Source: Epilithonimonas zeae
Lineage (GTDB): Bacteria; Bacteroidota; Bacteroidia; Flavobacteriales; Weeksellaceae
Assembly: GCF_900141765.1 (NCBI RefSeq)
Contig: NZ_FSRK01000002.1
Location: 900,635 to 964,634, forward strand
DNA: 64,000 nucleotides
Direction: 5' to 3'
In this document: in pieces, positions 40,794-49,460 of the stretch
Numbering within the stretch: position 1 is the stretch's first letter
Layout of the letters: each line of letters starts with the position of its first letter
Notes under the pieces: generated by a model
What the model was told of the DNA's origin: nothing
Seen by the model: only the letters and a program-made list of their open reading frames with translations
The model's database searches: none
Position numbers and translations under genes: made by a program

Positions 40794-41183
40794 ATGAGCA
40801 CTATTTTTTCTAAAATCATCAGCGGAGAAATCCCAAGTTATAAAATAGCAGAAGACGACAAGCATATTGCTTTTCTAGATGCAATGCCTTTGGTAAAAGG
40901 TCATACTTTGGTTGTTCCGAAAAAAGAAACCGATCTTATTTTTGATTTAGATTCTGATGATTATAAAGAGCTTTGGGCTTTCACCCAGGATATTGCAAAA
41001 CAAATCAAAAAAGCTATTCCTTGTAAAAGAGTAGGTGTGGCTGTTGTTGGGTTGGAAGTGCCTCACGCTCATATTCATTTGATACCACTTAACAGTATGG
41101 ATGAGCTTAATTTTAAAAATGTCAGGCTGGTTTTTACGCCAGAAGAGTACAAAGAAATTCAGGAATCCATAACAAAAGCATAA
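40794..41183 (+). CDS. HIT-family hydrolase
   Basis: The ATG at 40794 (MSTIFSKIISGEIPSY) is the family start; an in-frame TTG at 40761 would add an unconserved lysine-rich leader. The 129-residue protein has the histidine triad HAHIHLIPL (about 96-104). Members hydrolyse nucleoside phosphoramidates or AMP adducts. It follows greA by 60 bases and is closed by a terminator. Confidence 0.94.
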   Translation: MSTIFSKIISGEIPSYKIAEDDKHIAFLDAMPLVKGHTLVVPKKETDLIFDLDSDDYKELWAFTQDIAKQIKKAIPCKRVGVAVVGLEVPHAHIHLIPLNSMDELNFKNVRLVFTPEEYKEIQESITKA

Positions 41184-41207
41184 AAGAAGTCTTGAACTTC
41201 TTTTTTT
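41183..41207 (+). terminator. Terminator of the HIT gene
   Basis: AAAGAAGT (41183-41190), loop CTTGA, ACTTCTTT (41196-41203), then a T run. Confidence 0.8.
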
Positions 41208-41229
41208 AATTTTAGAACTTAAGAAAATT

Positions 41230-42408
41230 ATGAATCCAAATCAGTGTTCATTTTGTGGAAGAAAAAAGGATGAAGTTCAAATCCTGATTTCTGGACAGAA
41301 TGGCTTTATATGCGAAAATTGTATTGAACAAGCACATTCTATCGTAAAGGATAGTGTAAATAAAACTTCAGAATCTGCTTCTATGGCAGAATCTCTGGAA
41401 GAACTTAAAAAACCTAGAGAAATAAAAGCTTTCCTTGACGAGTATGTGATCGGTCAGGATCAAGCTAAAAAACAATTGTCGATTGCAGTTTATAATCACT
41501 ACAAAAGATTATTACATGCGCAAGACGAAAACCGCGAGGTTGAGATTGAGAAATCGAACATCATAATGATTGGCGAAACTGGAACAGGAAAAACACTGTT
41601 GGCAAAAACGATTGCAAAACAACTGAATGTTCCTTTCTGTATCGTAGATGCAACAATTCTTACAGAAGCAGGTTATGTTGGGGAAGATGTAGAAAGTATT
41701 CTTTCCAGATTGTTGATGGTTGCAGATTATGATGTAGAAAAAGCTGAAAAAGGAATCGTTTTTATTGATGAGATTGATAAAATTGCCAGAAAATCTGATA
41801 ATCCGAGTATCACAAGAGATGTCTCTGGAGAAGGTGTTCAGCAAGGTTTATTGAAATTGTTGGAAGGAAGTATTGTCAATGTTCCGCCTCAAGGTGGTCG
41901 TAAACACCCGGATCAGAAATATATCCAGGTTAATACTCAGAATATTTTGTTTATTGCTGGTGGTGCTTTTGACGGAATGAAAGAGATTATCGAGAGAAGG
42001 TTGAATAAACAAGCCATTGGTTTTTCTGCGGAAAAAATCAATAAAACAGAAGAAGACGATTATATCCTAAGTCAGATCAATGCGATCGATTTGAAGAGTT
42101 TTGGATTGATACCTGAACTTTTGGGGAGATTTCCAATCATTACTTATCTGGATAAATTAACAAAAGAGACACTTGTAAGAATTATGAAAGAACCAAAAAA
42201 TTCGATTATCAATCAGTTTACAGAGTTGTTCAAAATGGATAATGTTGTTCTTGAATTTACAGATAATGCGATTGAAGAAATTGTGGAAGATACTATGAAT
42301 AAAGGACTTGGAGCAAGAGGGCTGAGAGGGACAACCGAAAAGGTTTTGGAGGATTATATGTTTGATATTGAAAATAATCCAAGCGTTAAAATTGAGTCAA
42401 TATTATAA
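41230..42408 (+). CDS. clpX: ClpX ATPase subunit of ClpXP
   Basis: This 392-residue protein has the N-terminal zinc-binding domain (CSFCGRKKDEVQ ... CENCIEQA), the Walker A GETGTGKTLLAKT (about 112-124), Walker B VFIDEIDKIA, the pore-loop GYVGEDVES and sensor regions, and the ClpP-contacting loop typical of IGF (here IGFSAEKI near residue 260). It unfolds tagged proteins for ClpP. clpP is not adjacent. Confidence 0.97.
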   Translation: MNPNQCSFCGRKKDEVQILISGQNGFICENCIEQAHSIVKDSVNKTSESASMAESLEELKKPREIKAFLDEYVIGQDQAKKQLSIAVYNHYKRLLHAQDENREVEIEKSNIIMIGETGTGKTLLAKTIAKQLNVPFCIVDATILTEAGYVGEDVESILSRLLMVADYDVEKAEKGIVFIDEIDKIARKSDNPSITRDVSGEGVQQGLLKLLEGSIVNVPPQGGRKHPDQKYIQVNTQNILFIAGGAFDGMKEIIERRLNKQAIGFSAEKINKTEEDDYILSQINAIDLKSFGLIPELLGRFPIITYLDKLTKETLVRIMKEPKNSIINQFTELFKMDNVVLEFTDNAIEEIVEDTMNKGLGARGLRGTTEKVLEDYMFDIENNPSVKIESIL

Positions 42409-42454
42409 AATCTTTAATTATTCACATATTTTTTTCAAGTATTTAAAAAATTAA

Positions 42455-42462
42455 TATCTTTG
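42455..42462 (+). promoter_or_regulatory. -7 box upstream of the surface protein gene
   Basis: TATCTTTG fits TANNTTTG, 30 bases before the ATG at 42492. A TTT rather than TTG lies at the -33 position. Confidence 0.5.
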
Positions 42463-42491
42463 CAGGAAGAACACACAAACACATACACACG

Positions 42492-44528
42492 ATGATACGA
42501 AAATTATTTATTCTCCAACTAATACTTTTTAATAGTATTGCATTCTCGCAAGTACTTACTTATGTAGGTAATTCTGCATTAGTTACTGTACAAAGCCAGA
42601 CTTTGGTTTACAACGGAGGAGGACTACAAACAGCCGGAAATGCTGTAGTTAATAACTCCGGAAATATTATGATTGTTAAAGATCCTTCTACGGCTGATAT
42701 CTTTAATATTGCATCTACCTCAAGCTTGAATTTAAAATTTAATGGCGCTCAAAATTATGGGCAACTTTATATTAAAGATATTCCTCAAGGAAATATTACA
42801 GGTAAAGTAAACAAGGAATATCGGGCGGACGCTAATAGCGGAACTACTGCAAAACAACAGTTAGCTTTGCCATTTTTCAATTATACTATATCTGACTTAG
42901 TAGCTAATGTAACAAGTAGTCCTGGAAACACGGGAGGTAATTATTTGAATGTAACAAATGGAGCAAATACACCATCGGGACGTTTTAGCCCAAATTCCGT
43001 ATTCAGATGGAATAATGCTAGAGCTAGATTTGATCAGATTGCTGCTGGTAGTGCTAACCTAGCAACGACTAATGTTGGAACTCCGTTAGATTATTATATT
43101 ATACCAAGAAGAAATGCTTCTGGAACTGTAGTGTGGGATGCGGCATTATCATCTGCAGTGACTACATTTGCAGGGACGCCTGTCTCTGATGTTAGCGGAA
43201 ACCAAACCTATTCATTTACTGGAGCTTCTAGCGGTATTAATTTTGGATATAATGGATCTGCTTCCAATTATTATACAGAGAAATATTATAGTTATTTAGA
43301 TGATCCCTTTCGTTCAAAGACTGCAAATGCTGGTGGTTGGGCTGTAGATTATGCTAAAAACCTTTATCAGGTTTCAAATCCTTTCTTGACGAATATTGAT
43401 CTTAGGTATATTGGACAGTCTGAAGCTGCAAATGCAGATGGTAATGCAATACCAAATTTGCTAGGAGTGGCGTATTATACTTCTGGATTAACCTGGACAA
43501 GGGCATCTGGAACAGGATATCCTACAGAAAATCCTACTGGTTCAGCTAATGGTACAGCCGGAAGAACTGTAGTTATGATTGCTAGTTCAGGAGTTTTTCA
43601 AGCTGGTGACGTTAGTGGTAGCCGTTTGATAATAAAACCTATGGGAGAATTCATGGTTAAACTTTCTGCAGACAATGGTAGCAGTAGTGCATCTTCTATT
43701 AACTATACATTGTTAAGACGTTTTGCTTCTACATCAAGAGATAATACAACTCAGACTACTAATCCTACAAGTAAAATATCAGAAGATACAGATGTACCTA
43801 CAGATAAAATAGTGAAGCAACTTGCAGTTATTATGTATGATAAAGATAGTTTAGAAATAGGGCGGACATATTATGCGGTTTCTCCTTCTGCTATTACAGG
43901 AAATGATCCTGAGAATACTAATTTGCAAGCTTATAGTAGCAATGAAAGTTTTATATTCACTAAAGAAGAAGTCACAAATGGTGGTGAGAATATTAACCTT
44001 TTAGGTAAACTTTATATTAATGAGGCTAATGAAATTGGATTCAGATCTAAAGAAATTCCATTATATATCAATGATATTGGAGAACCTTACTACTTGAAAT
44101 TTGAGGTTTATGAAAAAGGAAATAGGATGCCTGAAGGCTTAAGTAATGGGGAGAGTTTTTATCTTAAAAACAGTCAGAATCTATTTGTAAAAGCCGTTGA
44201 TGGTGAGAGTCTTTCAATGAATGGGTCACAAAATTTAGGACTTTATTATGGATTACCTGAAGGTGCAACTTTAGGAACAGGGAACGTTAATAATTCTCAA
44301 ACTGTTATTGCTAAAAAAGATTCTAAGTGGACTGTGAGATTTGCGAAAGCTTGGAATAAAGCTACTGTCGAAGTTTATTCTTCAGCTGGACAGCTTTTAA
44401 ATACAAAATCAGGTATTTCTACAAATACAGATTATACTATTCCTTTGAACTATCAGGCAAAAAGTATTTTCGTAGTGAAAGCAATTTCTGATAAAGGAGA
44501 AGTTGTAATTAAAAAAATTGTTAATTAA
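42492..44528 (+). CDS. Large exported surface protein with probable T9SS-type C-terminus
   Basis: This 678-residue protein has a signal peptide (MIRKLFILQLILFNSIAFSQ) and long Gly/Asn/Thr/Ser-rich beta-strand sequence with no catalytic motif, as in Bacteroidetes adhesin-like proteins. The last 80 residues (KWTVRFAKAWNKATVEVYSS ... NTDYTIPLNYQAKSIFVVKA) look like a diverged T9SS type A sorting tail. It is 15 bases upstream of a small membrane protein in the same direction and is probably co-transcribed with it. Function unknown; surface exposure is inferred. Confidence 0.75.
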   Translation: MIRKLFILQLILFNSIAFSQVLTYVGNSALVTVQSQTLVYNGGGLQTAGNAVVNNSGNIMIVKDPSTADIFNIASTSSLNLKFNGAQNYGQLYIKDIPQGNITGKVNKEYRADANSGTTAKQQLALPFFNYTISDLVANVTSSPGNTGGNYLNVTNGANTPSGRFSPNSVFRWNNARARFDQIAAGSANLATTNVGTPLDYYIIPRRNASGTVVWDAALSSAVTTFAGTPVSDVSGNQTYSFTGASSGINFGYNGSASNYYTEKYYSYLDDPFRSKTANAGGWAVDYAKNLYQVSNPFLTNIDLRYIGQSEAANADGNAIPNLLGVAYYTSGLTWTRASGTGYPTENPTGSANGTAGRTVVMIASSGVFQAGDVSGSRLIIKPMGEFMVKLSADNGSSSASSINYTLLRRFASTSRDNTTQTTNPTSKISEDTDVPTDKIVKQLAVIMYDKDSLEIGRTYYAVSPSAITGNDPENTNLQAYSSNESFIFTKEEVTNGGENINLLGKLYINEANEIGFRSKEIPLYINDIGEPYYLKFEVYEKGNRMPEGLSNGESFYLKNSQNLFVKAVDGESLSMNGSQNLGLYYGLPEGATLGTGNVNNSQTVIAKKDSKWTVRFAKAWNKATVEVYSSAGQLLNTKSGISTNTDYTIPLNYQAKSIFVVKAISDKGEVVIKKIVN

Positions 44529-44543
44529 ACACACAAATATTTA

Positions 44544-44771
44544 ATGATGACAAATCTTTTATTTAAAAAAGTATACGGTTTTTTATTTTTAGTAATGAGT
44601 ATACTTGCTTTTGGGCAATCTGTCCCGCCACCACCCGAAAATCCAGAGTCTGGAGATATTGGAGCTTATCCGGCATCACCGATTGATGACTATGTAATAG
44701 GCTTATTTCTAGTAGCCTTAGTAATGATTGTAGTCTTTGTAATAAAATCAAGACAAAGAACATTACAATAA
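44544..44771 (+). CDS. Small single-pass membrane protein, partner of the surface protein
   Basis: This 75-residue protein has an N-terminal signal segment ending near FGQ (about 26), a Pro-rich acidic stretch (SVPPPPENPESGDIGAYPA), the motif SPIDDY, a membrane helix (about 48-67, VIGLFLVALVMIVVFVIK) and a basic end (KSRQRTLQ). The Pro-motif, helix, basic tail order is the shape of a C-terminal membrane-anchoring signal. It may be a helper of the upstream surface protein; no biochemical function is known to me. Confidence 0.75.
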   Translation: MMTNLLFKKVYGFLFLVMSILAFGQSVPPPPENPESGDIGAYPASPIDDYVIGLFLVALVMIVVFVIKSRQRTLQ

Positions 44772-44792
44772 AAAATATATTTTAGTACTGTA

Positions 44793-44820
44793 AAACTCAC
44801 TTTTTTAGTGGGTTTTTTTT
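44793..44820 (+). terminator. Terminator of the surface-protein unit
   Basis: AAACTCAC and GTGGGTTT (one G-U pair) around a T-rich loop, followed by a T run. Confidence 0.8.
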
Positions 44821-44831
44821 AATTTTATTCT

Positions 44832-46112
44832 ATGAAAAAATTATTATTCGTTAGCAGTGTTTTATTATCTGCATATGCGTTTCCGCAGTTCACTGTAAGC
44901 GCCGATATACCAACTTATTTAGCGGATTCAGAAGTTTATCTATATGGATTCAATGGATCAAAAGAAATACTCTATTCCAAAGCTAAAATTACCAATAACA
45001 AAGCTGTTTTTAAAGTTGATAAAAAATACATAGGGATGATGAGAGCTTTTTTTCAAAAGTCCAATTCATCCATTAATATGGCTTCTGAGAACTCCAATAT
45101 TAATTTTAAAGTTGAATTGGACAGTAAAAATAAAATCTCCAATGTAGTTTTTACTGATGCGACCAATCAGCTTTTTAGTAATGATGTAGAACTTCAAAAG
45201 AAACAGGAGTTGATCTTGCCTGCTCTTATTCAAATTAAAGATTATTATAAACCTTCTGAGACTTTTTATAAATCATTAGAAACAGAAATCAATGCTCTTT
45301 CTAAAAATGATTCATCGCTTTACGCTTCACACCCTTTTTTAGATTATTATAATAAGAATCAAAAATTTTCTGTTCAGGAAAAAGCTGCAGAAATAAAACC
45401 ACAGGATTATATCGATTTTTATTCTAAATCTGGTGAGTATCTGGAGACATCATTAATATTAAAACCATCCTTAATTAACTATCTAAACGCATCCAAATCA
45501 AATGTTGAAGGTGGTGTTGATAAGTTGTTGGATGCTGTAAACCTTGAGACGCCACGTGGACAGACGATATTGTCTGAGCTTATCGATATTTTTAATTCTT
45601 ACAATATGGATAAATTGAAGGAGAAATATCTTGCCCAAGCTAATAATCTGAAATGTACAATCAACGACAGGTTATCCTCTACACTGAAGGCGAATAATAA
45701 TACAGAGATTGGCGCAAAAATGCCGAATAATACATTAGCTAATGCAATCCATACAAAAGCTAAATCTCTATATGATATCAAAGCTTCTAAAAAAATCGTT
45801 GTTTTTTGGTCTTCCACTTGTTCGCATTGTGAAGCCGAGTTGCCTAAATTACTCGAGAAATATGACAAACTTAAAGCGCAAAATATAGAAATTGTTGGTT
45901 TCTCATTGGATAGTAGTTTGGATGAGTTCAAAAACAAAGCAAATATCTATCCTTGGGTAAGTGCATCAGAAGGGAAAGGTTGGTATAGCTCTTATGGAGA
46001 AACTTATAATATCGTTGCTACACCTACATATTTTGTCTTAGATTCTGATAATAAGATTCTTAGCAAACCTAATCATGTAGGTGATGTTTTAGATTATTTA
46101 AAAGTTAATTAA
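44832..46112 (+). CDS. Exported thioredoxin-like protein (DUF4369/TlpA type)
   Basis: This 426-residue protein has a signal peptide (MKKLLFVSSVLLSAYAFPQ), an N-terminal DUF4369-like beta domain (about 20-120), a helical middle, and a C-terminal TlpA-like domain (about 290-426) with FWSSTCSHCEAELPKL (CSHC redox site, about 333-336) and the cis-Pro segment VATPTYFVLD. It probably acts in periplasmic disulfide handling. It lies just after the terminator of the surface-protein unit. Confidence 0.87.
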   Translation: MKKLLFVSSVLLSAYAFPQFTVSADIPTYLADSEVYLYGFNGSKEILYSKAKITNNKAVFKVDKKYIGMMRAFFQKSNSSINMASENSNINFKVELDSKNKISNVVFTDATNQLFSNDVELQKKQELILPALIQIKDYYKPSETFYKSLETEINALSKNDSSLYASHPFLDYYNKNQKFSVQEKAAEIKPQDYIDFYSKSGEYLETSLILKPSLINYLNASKSNVEGGVDKLLDAVNLETPRGQTILSELIDIFNSYNMDKLKEKYLAQANNLKCTINDRLSSTLKANNNTEIGAKMPNNTLANAIHTKAKSLYDIKASKKIVVFWSSTCSHCEAELPKLLEKYDKLKAQNIEIVGFSLDSSLDEFKNKANIYPWVSASEGKGWYSSYGETYNIVATPTYFVLDSDNKILSKPNHVGDVLDYLKVN

Positions 46113-46116
46113 AAGT

Positions 46117-46146
46117 TTGTGGAAATGCAAATAATCCTTATATTTG
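46117..46146 (+). promoter_or_regulatory. Promoter of tRNA-Met
   Basis: TTG (46117-46119), 19-base spacer, TATATTTG (46139-46146), a full consensus match. The predicted transcript starts a few bases before the tRNA. Confidence 0.8.
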
Positions 46147-46158
46147 CACCACAAAAAT

Positions 46159-46232
46159 GGCGAGGTAGCTCAGTTGGTTAGAGCGCAGGATTCATAACCC
46201 TGAGGTCACGGGTTCAATTCCCGTCTTCGCTA
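46159..46232 (+). tRNA. tRNA-Met (anticodon CAT), elongator type
   Basis: The cloverleaf folds completely. The acceptor GGCGAGG (46159-46165) pairs with CTTCGCT (46225-46231, with two G-U pairs). The D arm is GCTC...GAGC, the anticodon arm CAGGA-TTCATAA-CCCTG has CAT at 46193-46195, and the T arm is ACGGG-TTCAATT-CCCGT. The G1-U72 pair and lack of an initiator C-A mismatch argue against initiator tRNA. CCA is not encoded. A tRNA-Ile2 (modified CAT) identity cannot be excluded. Confidence 0.9.
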
Positions 46233-46239
46233 CAAGATA

Positions 46240-46273
46240 AAACCGTAAATTGATTTCAATTTACGGTTTTTTT
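46240..46273 (+). terminator. Terminator of tRNA-Met
   Basis: AAACCGTAAATTG (46240-46252) pairs with CAATTTACGGTTT (46257-46269), followed by T. Confidence 0.9.
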
Positions 46274-46341
46274 AGCTCTATATTTAAGAAAGATTCCAAT
46301 TTTAAAAATGGACCTAAGCTTTATGATGAGTTCAATATAAT

Positions 46342-46381
46342 AAAAAATGGAAGCAAGTTATTTTATTACTCACTTCCATTT
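46342..46381 (-). terminator. Minus-strand terminator-like hairpin
   Basis: CTTCCATTT (46373-46381) and AAATGGAAG (46345-46353) form a hairpin. On the minus strand it runs into six T (A run 46342-46347). It is 67 bases past the microprotein ORF at 46448-46531 and may end its transcript. Confidence 0.55.
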
Positions 46382-46447
46382 GATCACTTGTGTTTTTGTG
46401 TTTTTATAAATTATAAGTTTCTATTGTTGTTTAAAAATCAATAATAA

Positions 46448-46531
46448 CTATTTACGTTCAAATTTCTTGTACAAAAATAGTCTATAGAGATAAGGGAAAG
46501 AAATTATTATGAGAATAATTACAGAAATCAT
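46448..46531 (-). CDS. Candidate 27-residue membrane microprotein
   Basis: An ATG at 46531 opens 27 codons: a hydrophobic start rich in Ile (MISVIILIIISF), then PYLYRLFLYKKFERK and a TAG. The order, one membrane helix then a basic tail, suits a small inner-membrane protein. A minus-strand terminator follows; no full promoter was found upstream. It could be chance in AT-rich DNA; comparison with relatives is needed to decide. Confidence 0.4.
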   Translation of the reverse strand: MISVIILIIISFPYLYRLFLYKKFERK

Positions 46532-46747
46532 ACTATTGTTTTTAATGCTTTAGTTGTTGTTTTTCAATTTGTTATAGTAGGTTTTGCGCCTTCAATTTGC
46601 TCATTGAAAATGATTCAAATAATGGACTTAAAATCTATTTTATTTCTAATATTTTTAAATAATCAGTTTGATAACTTTAGTTTTAACTGATTTAAATGAA
46701 CAATACCAAAAATTTTAATTTATTGATTAATAGTTTGTTTTTAATAT

Positions 46748-46775
46748 TTGATAAATATTTTTAAATATATATTTG
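46748..46775 (+). promoter_or_regulatory. Consensus promoter inside a gene-free gap
   Basis: TTG (46748-46750), 17-base spacer, TATATTTG (46768-46775). There is no gene of normal size downstream on this strand before the terminator at 46863, which suggests a short RNA. Confidence 0.7.
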
Positions 46776-46781
46776 GAGGTT

Positions 46782-46891
46782 ACATTTATATGTTGTACTT
46801 TTACGGGGCTTTTGAGACAATCACTCAGGAGCAATAAATTTTTTTTCATCATTTGTGTTTTTAGAATCGTACCTAGTACGATTCTTTTTTT
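46782..46891 (+). ncRNA. Candidate small RNA (about 110 nt)
   Basis: From the promoter at 46748-46775 to the terminator at 46863-46891 the transcript contains a strong hairpin: GCTTTTGAG (46808-46816), loop ACAATCA, CTCAGGAGC (46824-46832), then AATAAA and eight T, with a second hairpin and T run at the end. It also holds a 15-codon ORF (46790-46837, MLYFYGAFETITQEQ) that overlaps the first hairpin. It could therefore be a regulatory RNA or a small-peptide gene. It does not resemble 6S, SRP, tmRNA or RNase P as far as I can see. Confidence 0.5.
46863..46891 (+). terminator. Terminator ending the plus-strand transcript of the gap
   Basis: AGAATCGTAC (46863-46872), loop CTA, GTACGATTCT (46876-46885), then six or more T. 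The convergent DUF3810 gene ends in this hairpin; its TAG stop is the loop. The T run is on the plus-strand side. Confidence 0.85.
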
Positions 46892-47949
46892 GTTTCATAC
46901 ATCACCAAAAGATTGATAAAATAGGAATAAGTCACCCTTCCGTCTTGTTGATTTGACTTCAAAAATAAATCATTGGTTACACCAAAAAAGTCACTTATAA
47001 TTCCTTCATTCTTTTCGTAGAATTCTAATTCGTTTTTTCTATCTCTTTGCATTTTTTCAGAATACTGAGAAATCATTTTTAAAACAAAATCTTTATTCTC
47101 TAAGTTTCTCGACAATGCCCTTAATAGACTTTTTAAAACATAAAGACGAGTGCTATATTGTAAATCTACATTGTTGGTGTTTTTTGCACATAAATAAGCG
47201 ATAAAACTGGCTTCTTGTTCTCTTGCATAGCCAAGTTGATGCGACATTTCGTGAGCAAGCGTAAACGGAATATTTGTCGCTGGAAGATTTGGATTAAATT
47301 GTGATTCTGCTGTGAAAGGATTGTAATAGCCTAATATTCCTGTGTAATTCATAAAGCTATTGTAAAGACTTGATTTTACAGATAGAATCTTAACGGTTTC
47401 TTTTGTGTTGATGAAATGTGGTAAACTCTTTTGTTGCTCAAGAATTTCATATTTGATTTTATCAATATCATTAATTGTGAAAACACCGTTTTTGTCTTCG
47501 GAAACTTTTTCTCTCGTTTGTTTGCAAAGTTCAAGATATTTCAGACTCAAAGTTTTTAAATCAGAATCATTAATCTTCATTTCTTTATTCGAAAGCTTTT
47601 TTATAATCAAAGGCTGGAAATATAGCATTCCCCAAAAACATTGATATACGAAATAAAAGACATTTACAAAAATCAATATTTTCCTTAAAGTCAAACTCTT
47701 TTTCGTTCTTATTAATTTGATGATTGAATAAACTAAGGCAAGCGACACAATCGTATAAATAACATCGCCAACAGAAAATCCGAATCCGGAAAATAATCGG
47801 ACATGAAAATCCTTTTTCCATTCATATAGATTCGAAAAGAATGTTGTAGCAAATTCAAACTTCGATAGGATATAGAATAACGAAAATTGGGCAACCAAAA
47901 TGATTGCCCAAAGTTTATTTTTTATAAAGATATTTTTTTTAGTGTCCAC
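46873..47949 (-). CDS. DUF3810 family membrane protein with HExxH site
   Basis: Three membrane segments lie at the start (about 14-30, 55-75, 88-110, start at GTG 47949), followed by a soluble part with LAHEMSHQLGYAREQEASFI (about 235-254). HEMSH plus the downstream Glu of EQEA is a gluzincin-like zinc site, as in DUF3810. There is no ATG near the 5' end; a GTG at 47949, overlapping the last codons of the transporter gene, or a TTG at 47967 must start it. It may be a membrane metalloprotease; substrate unknown. Confidence 0.82.
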   Translation of the reverse strand: MDTKKNIFIKNKLWAIILVAQFSLFYILSKFEFATTFFSNLYEWKKDFHVRLFSGFGFSVGDVIYTIVSLALVYSIIKLIRTKKSLTLRKILIFVNVFYFVYQCFWGMLYFQPLIIKKLSNKEMKINDSDLKTLSLKYLELCKQTREKVSEDKNGVFTINDIDKIKYEILEQQKSLPHFINTKETVKILSVKSSLYNSFMNYTGILGYYNPFTAESQFNPNLPATNIPFTLAHEMSHQLGYAREQEASFIAYLCAKNTNNVDLQYSTRLYVLKSLLRALSRNLENKDFVLKMISQYSEKMQRDRKNELEFYEKNEGIISDFFGVTNDLFLKSNQQDGRVTYSYFINLLVMYETKKESY

Positions 47950-49387
47950 CAGATATTTTTTTATCAAAACTAATACCTTGGCTCTTCAGTATTCCACTTA
48001 CTCTCCAAGCATAGAATGCAAGATAAGCAAAACATAAGACTCCAACAATATAACTGTTTTGGATACCAATACTTTCGGAAACGAATCCTTGCAACCAGCT
48101 TACAATTCCACCTCCCATAATCATCATAATCAAGAAACTACTTCCTTGGCTGGTGTGTCTTCCTAAACCGCTTACTGCTAGTGTAAAGATACAAGGCCAA
48201 AGCGTACTACAGAACAATCCAACACTTGTGAAAGCATAAATACTGATAATTCCATCTGTAAACATACCAATTCCAGTAGCTACAATCCCTAAAGCTGAGA
48301 ATATCAAAAGCATTCTTGCGGGATTTCCTTTACTCGCCATATCTGCGGCAATCAATACTAAGATAATTAATCCGTAAACATAGAAAGGTGTCAAATCGTG
48401 TTTTGCAATAGCGTTAACCAAAAGAAAAACTCCGAATGCTAAATAAGGTGCTAAAAATCTCAAAATTTTCTGCAAACTCATATTATCTGTAAAAGCTTCT
48501 ACCGCACCAGTCCAACGACCAATCATCAAACTTGCCCAATATAGAGAAATGTATGGTGAAATTTCTTGCAAAGTGTAAAGAACGCCAGTTTCAGAATTCA
48601 CAATAGATTCCATATAAGCAGGTAGGTTACTTGCGGTTGAAACCTCTACACCTACGTAGATGAAAATTGCTAACATTCCCAATAATAATTGTGGATATTT
48701 CAAAGCAGAACTTCTTACAGTTCCTTCATCTTTTACAGATTCTTCGATAGTGTCTGGATGTTCTGGCAAAGATGATAACTTAAGCAAAATAGCAACGGCT
48801 AAGAATGCTACACCTAAAACCAAATAAGGAATTTTCACACTTTCGATGCTCATTTCTGTATTCTCAGAAGCTGCTGAACCGAAGATGGCGAAACTCACAA
48901 TCAATGGACCAATTGTAGTTCCAAGATTATTAATTCCTCCTGCTAATGTTAATCTTTGAGAACCCGTTTTTACAGGACCAAGTGCAATCGCAAGTGGGTT
49001 AGCAACAGTTTGCTGTAATGAAAATCCTAAAGCCACAATGAACAATCCAGAAAGCATTAATGGAAACGAATGCAGATTAGCCGCAGGATAAAACAATAAT
49101 GTTCCTATTGCGGAAATTACAAGCCCTAAAGCTAAACCGTTTTTATAACCAATTTTGTTGACCAAATCTTTTCCAATAGCTAATGAAATCAGCATATAAA
49201 TGATTGAACCAACTGTGTATGCAATATAAAATGCCACAGATACGAGTTGACTTTCTCCTTGCGACAGGCTAAAAGCTTTTTTGAAAACTGGAATCAAGAT
49301 GTCGTTACTCGCAGCAACAAATCCCCAGAAAAAGAAAACGGTAACAAGCGGGATAAACTGCGCCCAATTGGTTTTTTGTGTTTCCAT
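47939..49387 (-). CDS. FucP-type sugar MFS transporter
   Basis: This 482-residue protein has about 12 membrane segments and the FucP family opening FIPLVTVFFFWGFVAASNDI, then SQLVSVAFYIAYTVGSIIYM and SLQQTVANPLAIALGPVKTG with the conserved NP motif. Members import fucose, glucose, galactose or N-acetylglucosamine together with protons. The sugar cannot be read. The BadF/NagK-type kinase at 51259 could act on an imported amino sugar. It is co-transcribed with the DUF3810 gene (overlap). Confidence 0.92.
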   Translation of the reverse strand: METQKTNWAQFIPLVTVFFFWGFVAASNDILIPVFKKAFSLSQGESQLVSVAFYIAYTVGSIIYMLISLAIGKDLVNKIGYKNGLALGLVISAIGTLLFYPAANLHSFPLMLSGLFIVALGFSLQQTVANPLAIALGPVKTGSQRLTLAGGINNLGTTIGPLIVSFAIFGSAASENTEMSIESVKIPYLVLGVAFLAVAILLKLSSLPEHPDTIEESVKDEGTVRSSALKYPQLLLGMLAIFIYVGVEVSTASNLPAYMESIVNSETGVLYTLQEISPYISLYWASLMIGRWTGAVEAFTDNMSLQKILRFLAPYLAFGVFLLVNAIAKHDLTPFYVYGLIILVLIAADMASKGNPARMLLIFSALGIVATGIGMFTDGIISIYAFTSVGLFCSTLWPCIFTLAVSGLGRHTSQGSSFLIMMIMGGGIVSWLQGFVSESIGIQNSYIVGVLCFAYLAFYAWRVSGILKSQGISFDKKISGGH

Positions 49388-49460
49388 TATTTAATTTATT
49401 GTTAATTTAAGGTTAATATTTAAAAACAAATGTAAGTAAAAAGTCTTATTTGGAGAATAA

